Source: Candidatus Aquicultor sp. (lineage in GTDB: Bacteria; Actinomycetota; Aquicultoria; Aquicultorales; Aquicultoraceae). From it: a DNA stretch of 64,000 bases. A program made the position numbers and the translations under genes. Shown piece by piece: positions 52,789-60,569 of this stretch. The DNA lies in assembly GCA_036504445.1 (NCBI GenBank), contig DASXVE010000020.1, forward strand, positions 32,183 to 96,182, read 5' to 3'. The stretch's first letter is position 1, and every line of letters starts with the position of its first letter. A model generated the notes under the pieces. It did not search any database, had not been told where the DNA came from, and was given only the letters and a program-made list of their open reading frames with translations.

Positions 52789-53274
52789 GTGCCAGAAACA
52801 TTTACGGTGGGAATCGGTGAGCTAAAGGTATCCAAGGAACAGCGCGCAGTTATCATTACGCGTGGTTTGGGTTCATGCGTCGCCGTCTGCCTCTACGATG
52901 CTACTGCGAAGATAGCTGGAATGGCGCATATCATGTTGCCTGAGGACAATGGCAAAGAGACCACGCTCCTGGCGCGATTCGCCGATACCGGTGTGCCGAG
53001 ACTATACGATGAGATGATTAAACAGGGTGCGAGCCCTCGACATATGACTGTGAAAATTGCGGGCGGCGCCAGGATGTTTCAAATGCCGGGCGGCAATAGT
53101 CTGCTAGAAATCGGCGAGCGCAATGTTAAGGCAGTGACAACGGTGCTCACGACGCTTAAGTTAAAACTGGTCGCTGCCGATACAGGTAAAGATTACGGTA
53201 GAACTGTTGAACTATCAGTGGCTGATGGCGAACTTCTCGTAAAAGCAATAGGCCGCAACACGACTGTAATATAG
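52789..53274 (+). CDS. cheD: Receptor glutamine deamidase CheD
   Basis: A 161-residue protein from GTG 52789, five bases after the cheC stop, with AGAGGTAA upstream. The catalytic Cys is in GLGSCVAVCLYD, the His in AHIMLPED, and KIAGGARMF follows as in CheD. It deamidates receptor glutamines and binds CheC. The start avoids the overlap of a longer frame with cheC. Confidence 0.93.
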   Translation: MPETFTVGIGELKVSKEQRAVIITRGLGSCVAVCLYDATAKIAGMAHIMLPEDNGKETTLLARFADTGVPRLYDEMIKQGASPRHMTVKIAGGARMFQMPGGNSLLEIGERNVKAVTTVLTTLKLKLVAADTGKDYGRTVELSVADGELLVKAIGRNTTVI

Positions 53275-53285
53275 GAGGAAGTAGG

Positions 53286-53648
53286 ATGGGAAAGAGCGTC
53301 TTAGTCGTCGACGATGCTGCTTTCATGAGGATGAAGATCATCAAACTGTTATCTGATAATGGGTTTACCGTTGTCGACGAAGCAGGAAATGGTGAAGAAG
53401 CTGTTATTAAGTATCAACAGCATAAGCCGGATCTAGTCATCATGGACATCACAATGCCGGTTATGGATGGTATTGCTGCTATCACGGAGATTAAAAAATT
53501 CGACGATGCTGCAAAGATTATCGTTTGCAGTGCCATGGGCCAGCAGAACATGGTTATCCAGGCAATCAAATCAGGGGCTAAAGATTACGTATTAAAGCCG
53601 TTCCAGCCAGATCGCGTTCTTGAAGCAGTCAATAAACAAATCGGTTAA
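53286..53648 (+). CDS. cheY: Chemotaxis response regulator CheY
   Basis: A 120-residue single-domain receiver: acidic pair D9/D10, acceptor D54 (IMDITMPVMDG), Thr/Ser switch in VCSAMGQ and Lys in YVLKPFQ. It carries the signal from CheA to the motor. AGGAGGAAG precedes ATG 53286. Length and motifs are typical. Confidence 0.95.
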   Translation: MGKSVLVVDDAAFMRMKIIKLLSDNGFTVVDEAGNGEEAVIKYQQHKPDLVIMDITMPVMDGIAAITEIKKFDDAAKIIVCSAMGQQNMVIQAIKSGAKDYVLKPFQPDRVLEAVNKQIG

Positions 53649-53666
53649 CAGTACGGGGGTATCACT

Positions 53667-54707
53667 GTGGCACGTATCAGGGTCCTCGTCGTAGATGATT
53701 CGTTTTTTATCAGGAAGCGCCTTATCGACATACTATCCAGCGATCCCGAGATAGAGGTGGTCGATGGTGCGCAGAACGGTATCGAGGCTATCGAAAAGGC
53801 AGCAATGCACAAGCCGGACGTCATCACGCTCGACGTCGAAATGCCGAAAATGGATGGTTTAACGGCACTCGACCATATAATGAAAGACCATCCGACTCCT
53901 GTATTGATGGTAAGCACTTTGACCGAAGAAGGGTCGGAAGCAGCTGCAATCGCACTCTTAAAGGGAGCGATTGACTTCGTGCATAAGCCGACTGAGCTCA
54001 CACACATGCGGCTGGCCGAAATCCAGCAAGAACTTATCACCAAAGTTAAAAACACAGCGAGGGCGCGTCCAAAAGGTCGATTTAGCACACCTGCCGAACG
54101 AGCGGTAGCTACCGAACCATCGTTTACCTCGCATAAAGGGCATAACAAGCTGGTGATGATCGGCTCTTCCACCGGTGGGCCACGGGCGCTTGTCGAGGTT
54201 CTGCCACGACTACCAAAGAACTTTCCGGTGCCCATAGTTGTCGTTCAACACATGCCCCCGGGTCCGTTTATTGGGTCTATCGCCAAGCGTCTTGACGCAG
54301 AATCGAACATTCGTGTTCGGCAGGCCGAAAATGATGACCGGCTTGAACCCGGTGTAGCATTGATCGCCCCAGGCGGCATGCACTTGCTTATTGAAAAAGG
54401 AGGCATCACCAAGTTCAACCACGGCCCGGCGGTCAATGCGGTAAAGCCATCGGTTGATGTCATGATGAACTCCGGTGCCGAAGTATATGGTGCAAATTCA
54501 ATCGGTGTCATCTTAACGGGCATGGGCCATGACGGCGCGAGTGGTATGTCGACGATTAAGAAAAAAGGCGGATGCACGATCGCCGAAGATTCATCAACAT
54601 GTGTCGTGTACGGTATGCCAAAAGCAGTCGTTGAAAATGGGGATGCAGATCGCGTGGTTCCCGTCGAGCGCGTTGCCGCCGAAATAGTTAAGTTTCTTGA
54701 GGAGTAG
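53667..54707 (+). CDS. cheB: Chemotaxis methylesterase CheB
   Basis: A 346-residue protein: receiver domain with D56 (VITLDVEMPKMDG), linker, and methylesterase domain with active-site Ser in GSSTGGPRAL, His in VVQHMPPG and Asp in GMGHDGASG. GTG start at 53667 after GGGGGTATC. It removes methyl groups from receptors when phosphorylated by CheA. It lies between cheY and cheR. Confidence 0.95.
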   Translation: MARIRVLVVDDSFFIRKRLIDILSSDPEIEVVDGAQNGIEAIEKAAMHKPDVITLDVEMPKMDGLTALDHIMKDHPTPVLMVSTLTEEGSEAAAIALLKGAIDFVHKPTELTHMRLAEIQQELITKVKNTARARPKGRFSTPAERAVATEPSFTSHKGHNKLVMIGSSTGGPRALVEVLPRLPKNFPVPIVVVQHMPPGPFIGSIAKRLDAESNIRVRQAENDDRLEPGVALIAPGGMHLLIEKGGITKFNHGPAVNAVKPSVDVMMNSGAEVYGANSIGVILTGMGHDGASGMSTIKKKGGCTIAEDSSTCVVYGMPKAVVENGDADRVVPVERVAAEIVKFLEE

Positions 54708-54711
54708 AGAA

Positions 54712-55542
54712 ATGGCAAGTCCAGCATATATTGATACACCAGAATATAGATATTTTGTCGAAACAGTGCTGCGTCTCAGCAACATTAATCTTGCTAATTA
54801 CAAGCCGTGGCAAATCCAGCGCCGGCTTGCGTTTATCATGAATCAATCCAACGTCAGTGACTATAGAGCTTACGCTGACATGCTAGCGGCAGATAAAGAA
54901 CTGCTGGCAAAGTTCGTCGATTGGGTCACGATAAACGTATCAGAGTTTTATCGCGACCCGGCAAAGTTCAAAGAGTTGCAGGATAGGATATTTCCGGAGT
55001 TTCTCAAGCATAATCGCCAGCTTAAGGTCTGGAGTGCCGGGTGCTCGAATGGCTCAGAGCCGTACACGCTCGCGCTTATTCTCGAGGAGCTTGCGCCGGG
55101 CGCAAAACACACGATTATCGCCAGTGATATCGATGACCGGATTTTGGAGGCGGCGGCACGGGGGCACTATCTCGAGCGGGATGTGCGAAATGTGCCGAAA
55201 CATCTGCGCGAGAAGTTCTTTACGATGCACGGAGATGAAGTCATTATCAGCGACGAGATCAAGCGCCGTGTAACCTTTAAGAAGCTCGATCTGCTCAAAG
55301 ACCAATACGATTCGAACTTCGATCTCATCTTGTGTAGAAACGTTGTCATCTACTTTACCAACGATGCCAAAGATAGAATTTATCACGGGTTCTGGTCATC
55401 GCTTAATGAACACGGTGTTCTGTTCGTAGGTGGGGCTGAAAGCATTCTTAATGCGCGTGACCTCGGGTTCCGTGCAACCATACCATTCTTCTATGCGAAG
55501 AATCCATCGTTTGGAGGGCTCAATGTCAAGCAAGCGAGTTAA
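54712..55542 (+). CDS. cheR: Chemotaxis receptor methyltransferase CheR
   Basis: A 276-residue protein from ATG 54712 (GAGGAG eight bases upstream). The N-terminal four-helix domain (YFVETVLRLSNINLANYKPW, then QIQRRL) and the C-terminal SAM-binding domain with WSAGCSNGSEPYTLA, DLILCRNVVIYF are typical of CheR. It methylates receptor glutamates. It overlaps the following HDOD gene by 20 bases. Confidence 0.95.
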   Translation: MASPAYIDTPEYRYFVETVLRLSNINLANYKPWQIQRRLAFIMNQSNVSDYRAYADMLAADKELLAKFVDWVTINVSEFYRDPAKFKELQDRIFPEFLKHNRQLKVWSAGCSNGSEPYTLALILEELAPGAKHTIIASDIDDRILEAAARGHYLERDVRNVPKHLREKFFTMHGDEVIISDEIKRRVTFKKLDLLKDQYDSNFDLILCRNVVIYFTNDAKDRIYHGFWSSLNEHGVLFVGGAESILNARDLGFRATIPFFYAKNPSFGGLNVKQAS

Positions 55543-56299
55543 GGAAATTCACGACAAGATTAATGCCATGCCTCTTTTCTCGCAGGTAGCCGACCGAGCG
55601 CTCTCGGCGGAGCGTGACCGCAGTCTCGACGGAAGTCTCGACGAACGGGGCTTTCATCATCCGGGGCTGGCCCGTCAGATTTTGCAGATGACCAATCTGA
55701 CATCATACGGGTTTTCCGGGAACCGGGCGGGCTCCTTTGAGTCTGATGCGATAGAGTCGGGCAACGTTATTCGCAGTATGATGCTCGGTTTCTCGCTTCA
55801 GGACTTTATCGGCAAAGAACTTCCCGCATACGGGTTTGCCGAGAACGAGTTGTGGGAGCACGTGATGAACTGTGGCATATCTACCTGGATGATCGCTTCA
55901 AAAGTCGGTTATGCAGACCTCGAAACCGCATTTGTCGCAGGCATGATGCACGACATCGGTAAAGTAATTTTGAACGAGTTTTTAGCTGAAGAAAGCGGGA
56001 ATGTTGTCGATACAATAAGTCAAGAGGATGAAACTATCGTACACGCAGAACGGAAAATTCTTGGGATCGATCATGCTGAAGCCGGTGCGCTTTTAGCCAA
56101 GCATTGGGCTTTCGATGAGAAAATAATTGAAGCCATCAGATATCATCACCAGCCTGAGAAGGCTGAAATCGATCCAGATCTAACGGCTCTCGTGCACCTG
56201 GCGGACTGCGTCTCGCTGAGTATCCGCCAAGCTGTAAGCAGCAACGACTTAGCTAATTTATTAATGGGGGATTTTTCAGGTCTTCCTCAAAGCACGTAG
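55523..56299 (+). CDS. HDOD domain protein with intact HD motif
   Basis: A 258-residue protein from ATG 55523 (GGAGGG upstream), overlapping the end of cheR. It has the HDOD fold with a complete-looking HD metal site: GMMHDIGKVILNE, HAEAGALLAKHW and IRYHHQPEKAE. The first 60 residues are divergent and lack the NSAxYG core of the next protein. It is a paralogue of the downstream gene (tandem duplication). HDOD proteins occur in chemotaxis operons as signalling adaptors; enzymatic activity is unproven. Confidence 0.85.
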   Translation: MSSKRVKEIHDKINAMPLFSQVADRALSAERDRSLDGSLDERGFHHPGLARQILQMTNLTSYGFSGNRAGSFESDAIESGNVIRSMMLGFSLQDFIGKELPAYGFAENELWEHVMNCGISTWMIASKVGYADLETAFVAGMMHDIGKVILNEFLAEESGNVVDTISQEDETIVHAERKILGIDHAEAGALLAKHWAFDEKIIEAIRYHHQPEKAEIDPDLTALVHLADCVSLSIRQAVSSNDLANLLMGDFSGLPQST

Positions 56300-56316
56300 G
56301 TTAGGCAGGGGTAACC

Positions 56317-57165
56317 ATGGGACAGGATGTCCAAAGCAAAATATTACGAGAGGTACGCGACCTTCCGCCTTTTTCGGCCATTGCGAATCGGGCGCTGAAG
56401 CTCACTAACGACCCAAAATCATCAGCTGTTGATATCAGCCGGGTCATCTCTTATGATGCCGCTTTTACCGCCCGAGTCTTGCGCATGGCAAACTCGGCAT
56501 ATTACGGTTTTACCCGTAAGATCACAACGGTTAGTGAAGCTATCGTAATTCTTGGCTACGAAACGCTCAAAAGCGTGGTTCTTGCACTTACCCTGCAAAA
56601 GTTTTACGACCAAGAGGTTAAAGGATACGGCCTTGAGAAGGGCGATCTTTGGAAGCATTCGGTTGGATGCGCGCTTGCGGCGCGCCTGATCGCCAACCAG
56701 GTACGTTATCCACAAGTTGAGCAGGCGTTTGTCGCCGGTCTTTTACATGATGTCGGCAAGATTATCCTCAATCAATATGTTCGCAAGGAAATCGATAATA
56801 TAGTTGAGCTTGCGGCGCAACAAGGTCTCTCGTTTGCGGAGGCCGAGCGCAGGATTCTAGGGTTCGATCACCAGGACATCGGCTCCAAAGTAGCCGAAAA
56901 GTGGAACTTCGACGAAAAGATCGTCGAGGCGATTTACCAGCACCATCGACCGGATCGCGCGAAGAAGGACCCGGAGCTTACGGCAATCGTTCACGTTGCC
57001 GATTTTATATGTTTAAGTCTAGGGCTTGGCGTAGGTAGCGATGGAATGCTTTACCCGCTCAAGAAAGAAGCCCTTGATGTACTCAACCTTGAAGAACCTG
57101 AGATAGATAACCTTATCTTCTCGGCGTATAACATATCCGAAGAGATTGAGAAGATTTTAGCTTAA
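56317..57165 (+). CDS. HDOD domain protein
   Basis: A 282-residue protein with the full HDOD layout: an N-terminal helical part with RVLRMANSAYYGFTRKITTV and EAIVILGYETLKSVVLALT, then an HD-type part with GLLHDVGKIILNQY, HQDIGSKVAEKW and IYQHHRPDRAKKD. The HD residues are all present. It is the second of a tandem pair. GGCAGGGG precedes ATG 56317. Its stop overlaps the -35 of the putative sigma-28 promoter before cheX. Confidence 0.88.
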   Translation: MGQDVQSKILREVRDLPPFSAIANRALKLTNDPKSSAVDISRVISYDAAFTARVLRMANSAYYGFTRKITTVSEAIVILGYETLKSVVLALTLQKFYDQEVKGYGLEKGDLWKHSVGCALAARLIANQVRYPQVEQAFVAGLLHDVGKIILNQYVRKEIDNIVELAAQQGLSFAEAERRILGFDHQDIGSKVAEKWNFDEKIVEAIYQHHRPDRAKKDPELTAIVHVADFICLSLGLGVGSDGMLYPLKKEALDVLNLEEPEIDNLIFSAYNISEEIEKILA

Positions 57166-57189
57166 AAGCGAGCAGGGTAGAGCCGAGAA
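57163..57189 (+). promoter_or_regulatory. Putative sigma-28 promoter before cheX
   Basis: TAAAAGCG (57163-57170), 11 bp, GCCGAGAA (57182-57189). One mismatch from GCCGATAA in the -10, and the TAAA of the -35 is exact. It would give an internal start for cheX, flgF and flgG. Confidence 0.5.
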
Positions 57190-57219
57190 GTAGAAACAAA
57201 AGAGAAGGGACGTTAACAA

Positions 57220-57732
57220 ATGCTAAAAGTCGAATTTGTAAATCCGTTTCTCGAGGCCGCGATGGAGGTCTTCGTGACGGAGACCGATCTAGATTTAGAA
57301 AAAGGGCCGCTTTCGGTCCAGAAGTCTTCGATTACATCACAGGAAGTAAGTGTGCTGATTGGTATTACAGGCCAGATTCACGGCCAGGTAATCTACGGGA
57401 TGTCGTCAAAGACAGCTAAAAAAGTCGCTTCTAAAATGATCGGTCAACCGGTAGCACTGATGGATGAGCTGGCGCAAAGCGCGATCAGCGAACTCGGCAA
57501 TATGATCACAGGTCTGGCAACGGTGAAGTTCAGCGAATCATATAAGAATCTTGCGATCACACCGCCAACGCTTATTGTCGGCAATAACGTCATGATATCG
57601 ACTATGGATATCCACCGCCTTTATATCGTTTTGATGAGCGAACTCGGCGATATCGAGATGAGTATTGCCCTCAAAGAGCATATGGTGCAAAGCGATATTG
57701 GGGTTGCTTCAGCTAGAAGATCCGCGATATAG
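57220..57732 (+). CDS. cheX: CheY-P phosphatase CheX-like protein
   Basis: A 170-residue protein of the CheC/CheX fold: it begins VEFVNPFLEAAMEVFVTETD, has a central sheet, and contains one E-x2-N motif in SAISELGNMITGLA, as expected for CheX, which has one site per chain. AGAAGGGACG precedes the ATG. Together with CheC this gives two phosphatases in the operon. It lies between the HDOD pair and flgF. Confidence 0.9.
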   Translation: MLKVEFVNPFLEAAMEVFVTETDLDLEKGPLSVQKSSITSQEVSVLIGITGQIHGQVIYGMSSKTAKKVASKMIGQPVALMDELAQSAISELGNMITGLATVKFSESYKNLAITPPTLIVGNNVMISTMDIHRLYIVLMSELGDIEMSIALKEHMVQSDIGVASARRSAI

Positions 57733-57782
57733 TATAGTCGTGTGTACGCTAAACGCTTGGCGGAAGGAGGTGCAAGCGATTT

Positions 57783-58535
57783 ATGATACGAGGCCTATAT
57801 ACTTCGGCGCTCGGGATGCTATCGTTAACAAATAAGCAGGATGTTATAGCAAACAACCTGGCAAACGCCAACACCCCGGGTTTCAAAAAGGATTATATCT
57901 CTATCACGTCGTTCCCCGAGCAGCTTGTGTCGGCATCGGAAAGCTACAGTGCATCGCGCCGCACTGAACGTCCGGTCGGATACATAAGCCCGGGTGTCGG
58001 GATAGGCGAGACCGGCTTTATCAACAGCAACGGCGTAATTAGGGAGACGGGCGGCACATTCGATCTGGCTCTTTCCGGAGAGGGATTCTTTGCTGTACGG
58101 TCGCCGCAGGGCGAGGTATACACAAGAAACGGTAGTTTCTCAAAGGATAGTCTCGGTAGGCTGGTAAGCCAGGACGGCTATTTAGTTCTCGGCGAAAAAG
58201 GCCCGATCAACGTGGGCAACGGGAAGGTTGCAATTGATGTAGCTGGCAGAGTAGAGATCAACGGCACTTATGTCGATACCTTAAAGGTCCGTCGTTTTGC
58301 TACAGGCGATTTAGCGAAACAGGGTAGCAATACATTTGTAGCGCATGCGACCGGCCAAACCGCAACAAGCTTCACGGTTAGGCAAGGGTTTCTTGAAGGA
58401 TCAAACGTCGATACAACCAGCGAGCTGGTCGACATGACGACGACGCTCGGCGCCTATGAGGCAAACCAGCGCGTCTTAAAAACGCAAGATGAGATATTGG
58501 GTAAAGCGGTAAATGAAGTAGGAAGGATTTCGTAA
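57783..58535 (+). CDS. flgF: Flagellar hook-basal body rod protein FlgF-like
   Basis: A 250-residue rod/hook-family protein with the N-terminal export and assembly motif IANNLANANTPGFKKD, the central variable domain, and a C-terminal helix with GFLEGSNVDTTSELVDM. It resembles FlgF; the adjacent gene is closer to FlgG. GGAAGGAGG precedes ATG 57783. Its stop codon is part of the base stem of the RNA structure that follows. Confidence 0.9.
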   Translation: MIRGLYTSALGMLSLTNKQDVIANNLANANTPGFKKDYISITSFPEQLVSASESYSASRRTERPVGYISPGVGIGETGFINSNGVIRETGGTFDLALSGEGFFAVRSPQGEVYTRNGSFSKDSLGRLVSQDGYLVLGEKGPINVGNGKVAIDVAGRVEINGTYVDTLKVRRFATGDLAKQGSNTFVAHATGQTATSFTVRQGFLEGSNVDTTSELVDMTTTLGAYEANQRVLKTQDEILGKAVNEVGRIS

Positions 58536-58631
58536 GTTGATGGATAAATAAGACTGGACCGGAAACGGAGGTCTTAAGCTCCCGCCGAATGATTGAAGCG
58601 GGAACACCCCACCACCCATCATCAACTTACG
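58531..58631 (+). ncRNA. Candidate structured RNA between flgF and flgG
   Basis: A three-way-junction-like fold of about 100 bases. The closing stem pairs 58531-58542 with 58620-58631 (12 bp, includes the flgF stop). Inside are a hairpin at 58550-58575 (AAGAC/GTCTT and CCG/CGG capped by a GAAA tetraloop) and a hairpin at 58580-58603 (TCCCGC/GCGGGA). A C-rich single strand follows (CACCCCACCACCC). Five GGA triplets lie in the element. No known RNA family is recognised. It could be a leader for flgG, an intercistronic processing/stability element or a CsrA target. Confidence 0.55.
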
Positions 58632-58693
58632 CGAGATCACGCATATACCCACTTTTCATCGCTTATTTAACATAGCGCGGAAAAGGAGGAGCA

Positions 58694-59479
58694 ATGATTC
58701 GTGCACTTTGGACGTCTGCATCGGCGCTCACATCGGGTCAGGCTGCCGTTGATGCCATCGGCAACAATATAGCCAACGTGAGTACGACCGGCTATAAAAA
58801 AGGCGTCGTGCAATTTAAAGATCTGTTCTACCAGCGGGCAAACGAGCTCGGGGTTTTCGTGCCCGACAGTCATCCGCAGACCGGTATATCGATCGGCACC
58901 GGCGTTCGTGCCGCGGGAGCTCAGCGGATGTACGACCAGGGCAGGCTAGAGCAGACCGACAGTTCCCTCGACCTCGCCATAGACGGCGAGGGGTTTTTTA
59001 AGGTGCTTCTAGCCGACGGCACGCCCGCGTATACCCGAGACGGCAGTTTCAAGGTTAACGCACAGGGCGAGCTCGTAACCGCACAAGGCTACAAACTCGA
59101 CCCTGCGGTTACTATACCGCCGGGAGCTCGTGATATCACCATAGGCGCTGACGGTATGGTGCGAGGCATCGTACCGGGGAGCGATACTATCCAACAGATT
59201 GGCAGTATTTCGCTTTATAAAGCCGCGAACATAAACGGGCTGCTCGGCCTGGGCGAGAATATGTACGAGACGACGTCGGCGAGCGGCACTATGTACAAAG
59301 TAACGCCGTCAGGTGATGGTGTCGGTACGATTAAGCAGGGATTTTTAGAGGGATCAAACGTTGATCTCTCCGATGAAATGACCCAGCTCGTTATCGCTCA
59401 ACGCGCCTTTCAGATTAACGCGCGCGCTCTCAGCAATGCCGATCAGATGATGCAAGTCGCGATACAGATACGAGGCTAA
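58694..59479 (+). CDS. flgG: Flagellar distal rod protein FlgG
   Basis: A 261-residue protein of typical FlgG length with IGNNIANVSTTGYKKGVVQF at the N-terminus, the inserted region DLFYQRANELG, and the C-terminus EMTQLVIAQRAFQINARALS followed by DQMMQVAIQIRG. AAAAGGAGGAGC precedes ATG 58694. It forms the distal rod. It is separated from flgF by the structured RNA candidate. Confidence 0.95.
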   Translation: MIRALWTSASALTSGQAAVDAIGNNIANVSTTGYKKGVVQFKDLFYQRANELGVFVPDSHPQTGISIGTGVRAAGAQRMYDQGRLEQTDSSLDLAIDGEGFFKVLLADGTPAYTRDGSFKVNAQGELVTAQGYKLDPAVTIPPGARDITIGADGMVRGIVPGSDTIQQIGSISLYKAANINGLLGLGENMYETTSASGTMYKVTPSGDGVGTIKQGFLEGSNVDLSDEMTQLVIAQRAFQINARALSNADQMMQVAIQIRG

Positions 59480-59695
59480 ATCTGCGGAAAACGATACGGC
59501 GATTGGGTGCATAGAGCTCGGCACATAAGAAGCTGCCATAGTATGGTTAAAGCTCTTAGCGCCTGAGATTGAGCGAGCAATCGCCGGTTTGCCGTATTGA
59601 ATTAGACACAAGGATTGGATTTGCAAAAATTAAGTCGGGTTTTTGTATTACCATGTCACCAGCTTATTTGGGGCGGTGTCAGGTTCCCATAATAG

Positions 59696-59723
59696 TAGAG
59701 AAAATTTTGGAACCTGCCGATAC
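59696..59723 (+). promoter_or_regulatory. Sigma-28-like promoter of flgM
   Basis: TAGAGAAA (59696-59703), 12 bp, GCCGATAC (59716-59723). The -10 matches the consensus at seven of eight positions. flgM starts about 24 bases downstream. The 258-base spacer before it also has an inverted repeat, ATACGGCGATTG (59494-59505) with CAATCGCC and GCCGTAT (59578-59597), that may end flgG transcripts. Confidence 0.7.
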
Positions 59724-59746
59724 CTTTATCAAGTGGGGTGAGAACT

Positions 59747-60061
59747 GTGAAAATATCAAATGATCAAGTAAAAAAAGCATTACTTTCATACGTTCAGAAG
59801 GTTGAAGGTAAAAAAACAGGGCGGGTAACGTCCCAGGGTGATAAACCGGAAGCCGTAGCACCAAAGGGTGATTCCGTTATCCTTACAGCACACGGTGCCG
59901 AGGTTGCAAAGGCGAAGGAGCTCTACAATGTGCTTCCTGATACACGTGAAGGAGTCGTTCAGGAACTAAAAGTAAAGGTAGAATCCGGTACTTACAAGCC
60001 CGCAACCAAAGATATTGCCGACAAGATCATCTATAGGACGATTATCGACAAGATGGGCTAA
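59747..60061 (+). CDS. flgM: Anti-sigma-28 factor FlgM
   Basis: A 104-residue protein from GTG 59747, the start supported by GGGGTGAG upstream and by the family N-terminus MKISNDQV. The C-terminal half, KAKELYNVLPDTREGVVQEL, then KVKVESGTYKPATKDIADKI, is the sigma-28-binding region. Exported through the flagellum once the hook is complete, freeing FliA. It starts a block flgM-flgN-flgK-flgL. Confidence 0.9.
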   Translation: MKISNDQVKKALLSYVQKVEGKKTGRVTSQGDKPEAVAPKGDSVILTAHGAEVAKAKELYNVLPDTREGVVQELKVKVESGTYKPATKDIADKIIYRTIIDKMG

Positions 60062-60077
60062 AACAAGGTGATATAAC

Positions 60078-60554
60078 ATGATAAACGCGGCCGCTCTTAT
60101 TAGCGTTTTGGAGAGCGAAAAAGAGACATATCAAGCATTGCTGGATCTGTCGAAAAGGAAACATAATCTTATTGTAGAAGGCGATATTGAAGGGCTCCAA
60201 GATGCGGTCAGAGACACGGAGCGCACGGTTATCACGATGTGCAATCTTGAAAAAGAGCGCCAAAAGATCGTTGGTTTAAGCCGCAGCTCACTAAAAGCAC
60301 CCCAACGGCTCTCAACCATTATCCGTAGTCTCGACGAGGCAAGCGCGGCGCAAGCGCAAGCGCTTCGAGAAGAGATCCTTTCGATCATGAATGAGCTTGA
60401 CATGTCGAATAAAACGAATGCAGAGCTTATCAAGAAGGGCATCGGCCACATACAGTTTATGCTGAGCTCGCTCGTTCATGATGATAATCCGACATACAGC
60501 AACAAAACCAATCCACAAAAAGCGGCCCTTCGATTATTTGACGGAAGGGCTTAG
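60078..60554 (+). CDS. flgN: FlgN-family flagellar export chaperone
   Basis: A 158-residue, nearly all-helical protein: YQALLDLSKRKHNLIVEGDI near residue 20, then TERTVITMCNLEKERQKI and C-terminal helices. Position between flgM and flgK is the standard place of FlgN, which binds FlgK and FlgL before export. AAGGTGAT precedes the ATG. Confidence 0.88.
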   Translation: MINAAALISVLESEKETYQALLDLSKRKHNLIVEGDIEGLQDAVRDTERTVITMCNLEKERQKIVGLSRSSLKAPQRLSTIIRSLDEASAAQAQALREEILSIMNELDMSNKTNAELIKKGIGHIQFMLSSLVHDDNPTYSNKTNPQKAALRLFDGRA

Positions 60555-60569
60555 AGAGGTGCTAACGAC

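Noticed and set aside
58531..58631. 6S RNA, SRP RNA or a known riboswitch between flgF and flgG
   Set aside because: The conserved cores of these families are not present; left as an unknown structured element.
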